Shown here piece by piece: positions 1 through 5,204 of a stretch of 5,204 bases of DNA (position 1 is its first letter; each line of letters opens with the position of its first letter). The stretch comes from Lachnospiraceae bacterium (GTDB taxonomy: Bacteria; Bacillota; Clostridia; Lachnospirales; Lachnospiraceae), in the NCBI GenBank assembly GCA_017476305.1, contig JAFVAA010000585.1, positions 1 through 5,204 on the forward strand, in the 5' to 3' direction. The notes below the pieces were generated by a model. It ran no database searches. It saw nothing but the letters and a program-made list of their open reading frames with translations, and was not told the origin of the DNA. The position numbers were made by a program, and so were the translations under genes.

Positions 1-1359
1 GCCGCCGACGATCATGCCGGCTAATGCACCAAAGCGGTTCGTGCGCTTCCAAAAGAGTGCAAAGAGCATGACCGGACCAAAGGAGGCGCCAAAGCCTGCC
101 CATGCGAAGGAAACGATGTTGAACACAGAACTGTTCTGGTCGAATGCTATGATAACCGCTACGATGGAGATGATGACTACGGTTAATCTGGCGACGATCA
201 TGGAAGCAGTTTTCGAAAGCCTGATTCCAAAGACGTCACGCACCAGGTTTTCCGAAACGCTTGATGCAGCGGCTAAAAGCTGGGAATCTGCGGTAGACAT
301 GGTGCAGGCTAAAATTCCGGCAAGGATAAGTCCTGCCAAAATGATGGCAATCACTCCATGGCTGCTGAGGAGCTTTGCGATACGTAAAATAATGGTTTCA
401 GAATGTACCGTATCGGTGAATACCTCTGTATGTCCGTTCAAGGAAACGCTGTATCCGATGATTCCGATCAGAATGGCAATACCCATCGAAAGGACCACCC
501 AGGTGGTGGCAATGCGCCTGGAAAGTGTCAGTTTTTCTTCGTCCTGTGTACCCATGAACCTTAAAAGGATATGCGGCATCCCAAAATAACCAAGTCCCCA
601 TGCGGCAGTGGAGCATATCGTCAAAAGGGTATAAGGAGTGGAAGAGTTATCGGCCGGATTGTGGCTTTTTCTCAGGCTTAAATATCCGGAAAGTGCCTTT
701 GCGTTTTCCATCACCGCATCCATCCCTCCGGCGAGAGAGACACCATAAAAAACTACGATGACAAGTGCGATCGTCATGACAATACTCTGAATCAGGTCTG
801 TCGTGCTGGCTGCCAAAAATCCTCCGAGTGCAGTATATGCCACGATGATGACGGCACTCATGATCATTGCCGGAACATAAGGCATGTCAAATAAGGTCCC
901 GAAAAGCTTGCCACAGGCAGAAAAGCCGGAAGCAGTATAAGGAACGAAAAAGATGACGATGATAATGGCGGAAATTCCTAAAAGCGCACGGCTTTTATCG
1001 TGAAAGCGCTTCGCGAAAAATTCCGGAATGGTGATAGCACCGATCTTGGCACTGTATTTGCGAAGGCGCTTGGCGATAAAAAGCCAGTTTAAATAGGTCC
1101 CTACGGCAAGTCCGATGGCAGTCCAGCCAGGATCTGCGATACCGGTTATGTAAGCGAGTCCCGGCAGCCCCATGAGAAGCCAGCTGCTCATATCAGAGGC
1201 TTCTGCGCTCATAGCCGTGACAAGCGGACCGAGCTTTCTGCCGCCTAAATAGAAGTCGCTGACATCCCTGGTCTTTTTGGAATAAACGATACCGATGACG
1301 ACCATCATAGCCAGATAGGCAATGATAACGACTAATAATCCAATGTTTGTACTACTCAT
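1..1359 (-). CDS. putP: Sodium/proline symporter PutP (partial, C-terminus off the left edge)
   Basis: Integral membrane protein of the solute:sodium symporter family, which imports L-proline with Na+ across the cytoplasmic membrane. The 453 visible residues match PutP throughout; E. coli PutP has about 502, so roughly the last 50 are outside the window. Seen: LGGRKLGP near residues 38-45, SAEASDMSSWLLMGLPG near 51-67 with D56 and S58 aligning with the Na+-site D55/S57 of E. coli, Y141 in PYTASG, W254 and Y258 in AWGLGYFGMPH (equivalents of proline-site Y140, W244, Y248), MSTADSQ at 354-360 (equivalents of S340/T341), and AWAGFGASFGPV near 419-430. Many hydrophobic segments fit the LeuT-like fold. 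The ATG at 1357-1359 is preceded by AAGGAG with 7-nt spacing. G52 and G58 of E. coli are replaced by E53 and S59. It lies downstream of, and codirectional with, an AraC-type regulator but has its own promoter. The family call is firm; proline as substrate is inferred from conserved residues. Confidence 0.95.
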   Translation of the reverse strand, partial: MSSTNIGLLVVIIAYLAMMVVIGIVYSKKTRDVSDFYLGGRKLGPLVTAMSAEASDMSSWLLMGLPGLAYITGIADPGWTAIGLAVGTYLNWLFIAKRLRKYSAKIGAITIPEFFAKRFHDKSRALLGISAIIIVIFFVPYTASGFSACGKLFGTLFDMPYVPAMIMSAVIIVAYTALGGFLAASTTDLIQSIVMTIALVIVVFYGVSLAGGMDAVMENAKALSGYLSLRKSHNPADNSSTPYTLLTICSTAAWGLGYFGMPHILLRFMGTQDEEKLTLSRRIATTWVVLSMGIAILIGIIGYSVSLNGHTEVFTDTVHSETIILRIAKLLSSHGVIAIILAGLILAGILACTMSTADSQLLAAASSVSENLVRDVFGIRLSKTASMIVARLTVVIISIVAVIIAFDQNSSVFNIVSFAWAGFGASFGPVMLFALFWKRTNRFGALAGMIVGG

Positions 1360-1375
1360 GTAAATACTCCTTTCC

Positions 1376-1411
1376 TTTGCTGTAGAAAATCATATGTTTG
1401 GAAACAGCAAA
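1376..1411 (-). repeat. 8-bp perfect inverted repeat in the putP leader
   Basis: Read on the minus strand, TTTGCTGT (1411-1404) is followed after 20 nt by its exact complement ACAGCAAA (1383-1376). It lies wholly within the predicted putP 5' UTR and ends three bases before the AAGGAG ribosome binding site (1372-1367). It could be a leader hairpin influencing ribosome access or a protein operator. The symmetry is seen directly; the function is inferred. Confidence 0.5.
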
Positions 1412-1419
1412 CTTTATAC

Positions 1420-1448
1420 AGTATAGCAAAAAAGGAAAAAAAGTACAA
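1420..1448 (-). promoter_or_regulatory. Sigma-A promoter for putP (extended -10)
   Basis: On the minus strand, TTGTAC (1448-1443) and TATACT (1425-1420) are separated by exactly 17 bp. A TG one base upstream of the -10 (TGCTATACT) makes it an extended -10 element. The spacer is almost entirely T with one CC interruption. The predicted start near 1413 gives a leader of about 54 nt before the putP ATG. This suggests putP can be transcribed independently of the upstream araC-type gene. Confidence 0.75.
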
Positions 1449-1493
1449 ATTTTTCTTTTGGAGATTACCGGATAAAAATTTTCTTTGCCGGGA

Positions 1494-2366
1494 TCAGAGG
1501 CGGTTTCGGTACTCCCTGGGCGTCATTCCGAAATATTTATGGAATTGCCTGGAAAAGTAATTGCTGTCATTGAACCCGGAGGAAAAGGCGATTTCTGAGA
1601 TGCTTTCCCTGGAATGCCGGATCAGGGAGGCAGCGTACTGCATCCGCAGCGACAAAAGGTAATTTCCGGGCGTGAGATGGTAAGTAGCGGTAAACAGTCT
1701 GGAAAAATGGCGTGAGGAAAGATTGGAAACCTCTGCGATCTCATCGATAGACAGACTTTCCGTAAAATGCGATTCCATATAGGAAACGGACTTGGCGATA
1801 TTCAGTGTAGGTGCGGTGATTTCCTGCGCTGCCGGCAGACTGTAGAGTCTGGAAAGCAGAGTTACCAAAATGAGAAAATACGATTCTATCAAGGTGCGCT
1901 TGCCGCATAGACCGGACTGGTATTCATTTACCATCAGGTCTAAAAGTGACTGGATCTGTTCGAAATTCGTCAGATTCAGGGAGAGCCTGCTTTTAAAGTC
2001 TTCTTTTCCGCTCAAGTAAGGCTCCAGTACGAAGAGGGCATGAAAACCTGGGAGCTGTCCTAAATCATGCTTCTGTTCTAAAAGAAGATCCGGGTGGAAC
2101 ATGACATTGCAGATACGCAGTTTATTTGTGTCGTGGTATCCATGTGAAACACCCTGATCGATGACAAAAACATCCCCCTTTTTTACGAAATAGGTCTCGC
2201 TGTTTACTTTATGAAGTGCTGTACCGTCCAAGACAATGACAAGTTCTACGTAATCCTCGTGTGTATGCATTTCCAATGTGTCATCGTGATAACCATAATG
2301 AACATAAAAAGGAAAATTTTTATCATCTGTAAAATAGTGTAGATACATTTTCCCGGTTTCGCTCAT
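1494..2366 (-). CDS. AraC-family transcriptional regulator (cupin sensor + two HTH)
   Basis: Cytoplasmic DNA-binding regulator of 290 residues, the usual length for cupin-type AraC proteins such as RhaS/RhaR relatives. The N-terminal half looks like an AraC cupin ligand domain: HTHEDYVELVIVLDG at residues 34-48, KKGDVFVIDQGVSHGY at 62-77. The C-terminal ~100 residues carry both helix-turn-helix units: LSIDEIAEVSNLSSRHFSRLF (205-225), then ISEIAFSSGFNDSNYFSRQF (256-275) and the family signature GMTPREYR (280-287). The ATG at 2364-2366 is chosen because CAGGAG lies 8 nt upstream; M7 is a less likely alternative. The stop is TGA at 1494-1496. No intrinsic terminator is visible before the putP promoter, so readthrough into putP is possible. 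The ligand and targets cannot be read from sequence; control of the adjacent putP is plausible from position only. Family assignment is secure. Confidence 0.93.
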   Translation of the reverse strand: MSETGKMYLHYFTDDKNFPFYVHYGYHDDTLEMHTHEDYVELVIVLDGTALHKVNSETYFVKKGDVFVIDQGVSHGYHDTNKLRICNVMFHPDLLLEQKHDLGQLPGFHALFVLEPYLSGKEDFKSRLSLNLTNFEQIQSLLDLMVNEYQSGLCGKRTLIESYFLILVTLLSRLYSLPAAQEITAPTLNIAKSVSYMESHFTESLSIDEIAEVSNLSSRHFSRLFTATYHLTPGNYLLSLRMQYAASLIRHSRESISEIAFSSGFNDSNYFSRQFHKYFGMTPREYRNRL

Positions 2367-2435
2367 GTCGTTTGCTCCTGCCTTTTTTACTATAATGATT
2401 TGATGTCTTTACAAATTTTTTATCAGACATACTAT

Positions 2436-2464
2436 ATTATACTTAAATTTACGGAAAAAGTAAG
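2436..2464 (-). promoter_or_regulatory. Candidate promoter for the araC-type gene
   Basis: On the minus strand a perfect TATAAT (2441-2436) lies about 70 bp upstream of the araC-type start codon. The best -35 at 17-bp spacing is CTTACT (2464-2459), which matches TTGACA at only three of six positions. The -10 is convincing, but in such AT-rich DNA it could occur by chance. If real, the weak -35 would fit an activator-dependent promoter. Confidence 0.4.
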
Positions 2465-2474
2465 TATTTTTAAC

Positions 2475-2493
2475 TATTCTAAAGAATATTCTT
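2475..2493. repeat. Overlapping palindromes TATTCT/AGAATA, possible operator
   Basis: TATTCT (2475-2480), AGAATA (2483-2488) and TATTCT (2487-2492) form two interlocked inverted repeats. The second includes the 12-bp perfect palindrome AAGAATATTCTT (2482-2493). The cluster lies just upstream of the candidate araC-type -35 and about 80 bp upstream of the carD -35, where a regulator could act on either gene. The region is AT-rich, so chance symmetry is possible. Confidence 0.35.
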
Positions 2494-2571
2494 AAAAATT
2501 CCCAGAAAAACCCTGCCATACATTAGCATTATTCAGACTTAAGAAAATTCACAAAATTTTTAAAATTTAGT

Positions 2572-2601
2572 CTTACAAAAAAAGAAAAATTGCGTTATAA
2601 T
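2572..2601 (+). promoter_or_regulatory. Sigma-A promoter for carD
   Basis: A perfect TATAAT (2596-2601) is preceded at 18-bp spacing by CTTACA (2572-2577), which matches TTGACA at four of six positions. The predicted start near 2608 gives a carD leader of about 140 nt. No better promoter was seen between here and the carD start codon. Confidence 0.65.
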
Positions 2602-2735
2602 ATATTTTGGATATAGTTGTTCAGAGGAAAAACTAGAAAAAATGTTATCGCTGTAACGTGTGAATGGTTTTGAAATGTGAAAAGAAGATCTGTCAAAATG
2701 AAAAAAAGGAGAACTACGTAGGCAAAGGTTTGGAA

Positions 2736-2744
2736 AGAGGTGAT
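2736..2744 (+). promoter_or_regulatory. Ribosome binding site that fixes the carD start
   Basis: AGAGGTGAT sits immediately upstream of the ATG at 2748, with the AGGTG core at suitable spacing. An upstream in-frame ATG at 2664 lacks a comparable site and would add 28 residues not found in the family, so 2748 is preferred. Confidence 0.8.
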
Positions 2745-2747
2745 ATC

Positions 2748-3251
2748 ATGTTTGAGAAGGGTGATTATATTGTATACGGAAGCAGCGGTGTTTGTGAAGT
2801 GAAGGATGTGGGACCGATGGAGATGACGGGCGTAAAGGAAGGAAAGCTGTACTACACATTGAAGCAGAGATATTCGGAGGGCGGTACGATTTTTACTCCT
2901 GTGGACAACTGTAAGATTGTGATGCGGGGCGTTTATTCGAAAGGGGAAGCGGGAGAACTGATCGAGACGATTCCGTTTATCGAGGAGTTAAAGATACAGG
3001 ATGAGAGAAAGCGGGAGGAGTTTTATAAGGACTCGCTCCGCACCTGCGATTTTACGGAATTTATCCGCCTGATCAAATTGATCTATCACAGAAAAAAACG
3101 GCGTCTGGAGGCGGGAAAAAAGATGGCATCTTTGGACGAGAGGTATTTAAAGATGGCTGAGGATGGTCTGTATGGAGAGCTGGAGGTAAGTCTGGAGATG
3201 TCGCGTGATGATGTGGAAAAGCTGGTATCGGAAAGGCTTGACGTGGACTAG
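2748..3251 (+). CDS. carD: CarD/CdnL-family RNA polymerase-binding transcription regulator
   Basis: Protein of 167 residues, the normal size for the family (about 150-170). CarD/CdnL proteins bind the RNA polymerase beta subunit next to the promoter and alter open-complex stability, typically at rRNA and housekeeping promoters. Seen: an N-terminal Tudor-like RNA polymerase-interaction domain (about residues 1-60) starting FEKGDYIVYGSSGVCEVKD and including the TIFTPVDN strand (47-54), then a helical C-terminal domain with DFTEFIRLIKLIYHRKK (101-117) and SLDERYLKMAEDGLYGELEVSL (128-149), similar to mycobacterial CarD. The ATG start is set by AGAGGTGAT. The protein has no tryptophan; the position of the DNA-wedging Trp85 of Mycobacterium tuberculosis CarD aligns by eye with E86. 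It has its own promoter and is followed by a terminator; the next promoter overlaps its last codons. The family call is strong; the target promoters are unknown. Confidence 0.9.
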   Translation: MFEKGDYIVYGSSGVCEVKDVGPMEMTGVKEGKLYYTLKQRYSEGGTIFTPVDNCKIVMRGVYSKGEAGELIETIPFIEELKIQDERKREEFYKDSLRTCDFTEFIRLIKLIYHRKKRRLEAGKKMASLDERYLKMAEDGLYGELEVSLEMSRDDVEKLVSERLDVD

Positions 3252-3266
3252 AAGATAGTCTATAAT
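3238..3266 (+). promoter_or_regulatory. Near-consensus sigma-A promoter for greA-lysS, overlapping the carD stop
   Basis: TTGACG (3238-3243) and TATAAT (3261-3266) are separated by exactly 17 bp, matching 11 of 12 consensus bases. The -35 lies in the last codons of carD and the carD stop falls in the spacer. The predicted start is near 3273, only about 10 nt before the terminator hairpin at 3283. It is the only good promoter seen upstream of greA. Confidence 0.8.
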
Positions 3267-3282
3267 AATATGATGATTTGCT

Positions 3283-3325
3283 ATGCGGTTTTTGTGCTGA
3301 TATCGGCAAGAACCGCATTTCTTTT
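3283..3325 (+). terminator. Intrinsic terminator after carD and inside the greA leader
   Basis: A 12-bp stem, ATGCGGTTTTTG (3283-3294) against CAAGAACCGCAT (3307-3318), has one G-U pair and a 12-nt loop and is followed by TTTCTTTT. It should stop carD transcripts and also those from the 3238-3266 promoter. The opposite strand lacks a T-run, so it acts rightward only. Confidence 0.82.
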
Positions 3326-3453
3326 ATGCAAAGTGGTATCATGTATGTTTCCGGCTTTGCCGGATGCGTTTCGATTGCAGGGCAGGTATCCTGAGTACAC
3401 GCGGCTGCCTGTCGTGGAACGGTTTTGATGAAAAGAGATGATCGTGTACAGAT

Positions 3454-3459
3454 GGAGGT
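3454..3459 (+). promoter_or_regulatory. Ribosome binding site that fixes the greA start
   Basis: GGAGGT lies just upstream of the ATG at 3464, leaving about 5 nt after GGAGG. In-frame ATGs at 3425 and 3428 have no comparable site and would add 13 or 12 residues ahead of the conserved MAEAKKNMLTEEG start. Confidence 0.85.
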
Positions 3460-3463
3460 AATT

Positions 3464-3946
3464 ATGGCAGAAGCAAAGAAGAATATGTTGACGGAGGAAG
3501 GGTACAGAAAACTCGAAGAGGAATTACAGGATTTAAAGGTCAATAAACGTAAAGAGATTGCAGCAAAGATCAAGGAAGCCAGAGAGCAGGGAGATTTATC
3601 CGAGAATGCGGAGTATGATGCCGCAAAGGATGAGCAGAGGGATAATGAGCACCGTATCGAGGAAGTGGAAAAAATCTTAAAAAATGCGGTAATCGTGGCG
3701 ACAGATGAGGGGGATAAGGATGCGGTTCATATCGGTTGTACCGTTAAGCTTTTAGATATAGAGTTCGAGGAGGAACTGGAGTATAAAATCGTAGGCTCGA
3801 CGGAGGCTGATGTACTTTCCGGAAAGATTTCCAATGAATCACCAGTAGGGCAGGCACTGATCGGTGCTAAAGCCGGGGAGACGGTTGAGGTGGAGACACC
3901 GACAGGTGCTATGGTGAACTATAAAATTTTAGAAATCAGAAAATAA
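3464..3946 (+). CDS. greA: Transcription elongation factor GreA
   Basis: Protein of 160 residues, standard GreA length (about 158-160). GreA enters the RNA polymerase secondary channel and stimulates cleavage of backtracked RNA, rescuing arrested complexes. Seen: an N-terminal antiparallel coiled coil (about residues 9-77) whose tip carries REQGDLSENAEYDAAKDEQ, with D44 and E47 matching the catalytic acidic residues D41 and E44 of E. coli GreA; then the C-terminal FKBP-like domain, including EYKIVGSTEADVLSGKIS, SPVGQALIGAKAGETVEV and the terminal strand NYKILEIRK. The start is set by GGAGGT. The 75 bp to lysS hold no terminator or convincing promoter, so the two are probably one transcript, as is common in Clostridia. 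Expression probably depends on the 3238-3266 promoter and readthrough of the leader terminator. No abnormal residues were noticed. Confidence 0.97.
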   Translation: MAEAKKNMLTEEGYRKLEEELQDLKVNKRKEIAAKIKEAREQGDLSENAEYDAAKDEQRDNEHRIEEVEKILKNAVIVATDEGDKDAVHIGCTVKLLDIEFEEELEYKIVGSTEADVLSGKISNESPVGQALIGAKAGETVEVETPTGAMVNYKILEIRK

Positions 3947-4007
3947 GGGACAGTCATAAAATAGTCTTAATTTGTTACAGTTCTTAAGGAAAGAGTGAAG
4001 AAAAGAA

Positions 4008-4012
4008 GGGAG
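4008..4012 (+). promoter_or_regulatory. Ribosome binding site for the GTG start of lysS
   Basis: GGGAG lies 9 nt upstream of GTG 4022-4024. A nearby ATG at 4014 is out of frame, and another in-frame GTG at 3995 has a poorer site and would add nine basic/polar residues. The [10 protein letters not shown] start obtained from 4022 resembles clostridial LysS N-termini. Confidence 0.65.
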
Positions 4013-4021
4013 AATGGAGAC

Positions 4022-5204
4022 GTGGCAGGAAAAAATCAACCACAAAATCAGGATACAAATGAGCTTTTAAAGGTGAGACGGGAAAAGTTAAAGAATTTAC
4101 AGGAGGCTGGAAAGGATCCGTTTGTGATCACGAAATATGATGTGACACATCATTCCATGGAGATTAAGGAGAACTTTGATGACATGGAAGGGAAAGAGGT
4201 TACGATTGCAGGCCGTATGATGTTCAAGCGTGTGATGGGAAAGGCTTCTTTCTGCAACGTGCAGGATATACAGGGAAAGATTCAGGCTTATGTGGCAAGA
4301 GATGATATCGGGGAAGAAAGCTATGCAGATTTCAAAAAATACGATGCCGGTGATATTTTAGGAATCCGGGGGAAGGTTTTTAAAACAAAGACGGGAGAGA
4401 TTTCTGTCCACGCATCTGAGGTGACGCTTTTATCAAAGAGCCTGCAGATTCTGCCGGAGAAGTATCACGGGCTTACGGATACGGATACCCGTTACCGTCA
4501 GAGATATGTAGACCTCATCATGAATGAGGAGGTAAAGGATACTTTTATCAAACGTTCGAAGATTATCAGTACGATTCGGAGGTTTTTAGGGGAAAGAGGA
4601 TTTTTAGAGGTGGAAACCCCGATGTTAGTGTCCAATGCCGGTGGTGCGGCTGCGCGTCCGTTTGAGACGCATTTTAATGCACTGGATGAGGATTTGAAGC
4701 TTCGAATCTCTTTGGAGCTGTATTTAAAGAGACTGATCGTGGGCGGTCTGGAGCGCGTGTTTGAAATCGGGCGTGTATTTCGTAACGAGGGACTGGATAC
4801 GAGACACAATCCGGAGTTTACGCTGATGGAGCTTTATCAGGCGTATACGGATTATCACGGGATGATGGATCTGACGGAGGATATGTTCCGCTATATTGCG
4901 AAAGAGGTGCTGGGGACCACGACGATTACCTACCAGGGAACGGAGATGGATCTCGGAAAGCCGTTTGAGCGGATTACGATGGTGGATGCGGTAAAGAAGT
5001 ATGCCGGTGTGGATTTTCATGCGATTCCGGATACAGAGGCTGCGAAAAAAATTGCAGATGAGAAGCATGTAGAGTATGAGGATCGGCATAAAAAGGGCGA
5101 TATTTTGAACCTGTTCTTTGAAGAGTTCGTGGAGGAGCATCTGATTCAGCCGACATTTGTGATGGATCATCCGATAGAGATTTCCCCGCTGACGAAGAAG
5201 AAAC
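4022..5204 (+). CDS. lysS: Lysyl-tRNA synthetase, class II (partial, C-terminus off the right edge)
   Basis: Cytoplasmic enzyme that charges tRNA-Lys with lysine using ATP. The 394 complete codons visible correspond to about four fifths of a usual ~500-residue LysRS. Seen in order: an N-terminal helix ([21 protein letters not shown], 14-34), an OB-fold anticodon-binding domain (about 57-140) including [18 protein letters not shown], the linker [15 protein letters not shown] (152-166), class II motif 1 ([20 protein letters not shown], 194-213), [16 protein letters not shown] (227-242), and motif 2 ([20 protein letters not shown], 246-265) followed by [10 protein letters not shown]. Motif 3 lies beyond the edge. 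The segment reads RISLELY where E. coli has RIAPELY; I believe this is a normal variant in Clostridia but could not check. It starts with GTG. It follows greA by 75 bp with no visible terminator, so it is probably transcribed with it. No lysine riboswitch or T-box precedes it. Confidence 0.97.
   Translation, partial: MAGKNQPQNQDTNELLKVRREKLKNLQEAGKDPFVITKYDVTHHSMEIKENFDDMEGKEVTIAGRMMFKRVMGKASFCNVQDIQGKIQAYVARDDIGEESYADFKKYDAGDILGIRGKVFKTKTGEISVHASEVTLLSKSLQILPEKYHGLTDTDTRYRQRYVDLIMNEEVKDTFIKRSKIISTIRRFLGERGFLEVETPMLVSNAGGAAARPFETHFNALDEDLKLRISLELYLKRLIVGGLERVFEIGRVFRNEGLDTRHNPEFTLMELYQAYTDYHGMMDLTEDMFRYIAKEVLGTTTITYQGTEMDLGKPFERITMVDAVKKYAGVDFHAIPDTEAAKKIADEKHVEYEDRHKKGDILNLFFEEFVEEHLIQPTFVMDHPIEISPLTKKK

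Larger units (their letters stand above)
2367..2747. other. AT-rich divergent intergenic region between araC-type gene and carD
   Basis: This 381-bp stretch has no credible gene. It holds a ribosome binding site and weak candidate promoter for the leftward araC-type gene, a palindrome cluster at 2475-2493, A/T-tracts around 2540-2590, the rightward promoter at 2572-2601, and a carD leader of about 140 nt. A short GTTA/TAAC symmetry at 2644-2657 is too weak to call. No riboswitch signature was recognised. Confidence 0.8.
3273..3463 (+). promoter_or_regulatory. greA leader with early terminator and downstream hairpins
   Basis: From the predicted start the leader is about 190 nt. The first ~53 nt are almost entirely an intrinsic terminator, so many transcripts should end near 3325 as a short RNA. 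The remainder contains a tight hairpin TCCGGC-TTT-GCCGGA (3350-3364) and a second stem pairing 3380-3385 with 3405-3410. No known riboswitch or T-box was recognised. The structures are visible; attenuation is inferred. Confidence 0.5.

Noticed and set aside
14..589. 191-codon open frame on the plus strand opposite putP
   Set aside because: It lies antisense to a clear PutP coding sequence, has no family resemblance and no ribosome binding site; it is a by-product of putP codon usage.
1443..1490. Possible terminator for the araC-type gene formed by CCGG...CCGG and the following T-runs
   Set aside because: The stem would be only 4 bp, and the T-runs are better explained as the putP promoter spacer.
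2698..2721. Seven-codon leader peptide (MKKRRTT) upstream of carD
   Set aside because: No ribosome binding site precedes it, there is no terminator/antiterminator structure, and short frames are expected by chance here.
2664..2747. N-terminal extension of carD starting at the ATG at 2664
   Set aside because: No good ribosome binding site, the extra 28 residues are not CarD-like, and a strong AGAGGTGAT site sits before the ATG at 2748.
3283..3425. Possible T-box leader, because of ACCGC in the hairpin and TGGAACGG near 3415
   Set aside because: The leader is too short for a Stem I specifier domain, the order of elements is wrong for a T-box, and the AGGGTGGNACCGCG core is not present.
3073..3573. 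166-codon open frame on the minus strand across carD, the leader and greA
   Set aside because: It is antisense to two well-supported genes and a terminator, and its product is low-complexity Ser/Pro/Phe-rich with no recognisable domain.
3947..4021. Possible separate promoter or riboswitch for lysS
   Set aside because: No -35/-10 pair of reasonable quality, no hairpin, and only 75 bp between the genes; co-transcription with greA is simpler.
4498..5170. Open frames on the minus strand opposite lysS
   Set aside because: All are shadows of the conserved LysRS catalytic domain and have no independent support.

Overview
This window looks like an ordinary chromosomal segment of a low-to-mid GC Clostridia bacterium, most likely in or near the Lachnospiraceae. 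Three things point there: A-rich AGGAGG-type ribosome binding sites, frequent AGA/AGG and GGA codons beside very AT-rich intergenic DNA, and the carD-like / greA / lysS gene order with clostridial-looking proteins. No mobile element, CRISPR array, tRNA, rRNA or foreign-looking gene was seen.

Left part, minus strand: an AraC-family transcription regulator (1494-2366) is followed, in the same direction, by the first 453 codons of a sodium/proline symporter PutP (1-1359), which runs off the left edge. The 134-bp gap between them carries a strong extended -10 promoter for putP and an 8-bp perfect inverted repeat in the putP leader. The regulator may control the transporter, but this rests on position only.

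Middle: a 381-bp AT-rich divergent region (2367-2747) separates the two transcription directions. It holds a good promoter for the rightward genes, a weaker candidate for araC and a compact TATTCT/AGAATA palindrome cluster.

Right part, plus strand: a CarD/CdnL-family RNA polymerase-binding protein (2748-3251), transcript cleavage factor GreA (3464-3946), and lysyl-tRNA synthetase LysS (4022 to beyond the right edge). The first two both act on RNA polymerase; greA and lysS are probably co-transcribed.

The most interesting signal is the greA leader. A near-consensus sigma-A promoter (3238-3266) overlaps the end of carD, and a strong intrinsic terminator (3283-3325) begins only about 10 nt after its predicted start site. 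The same hairpin can end carD transcripts and cut short most greA/lysS transcripts. This resembles in layout the early-terminated GraL transcripts of the Escherichia coli greA leader. I did not find an obviously new multi-gene system; the other observations are small regulatory or residue-level points.
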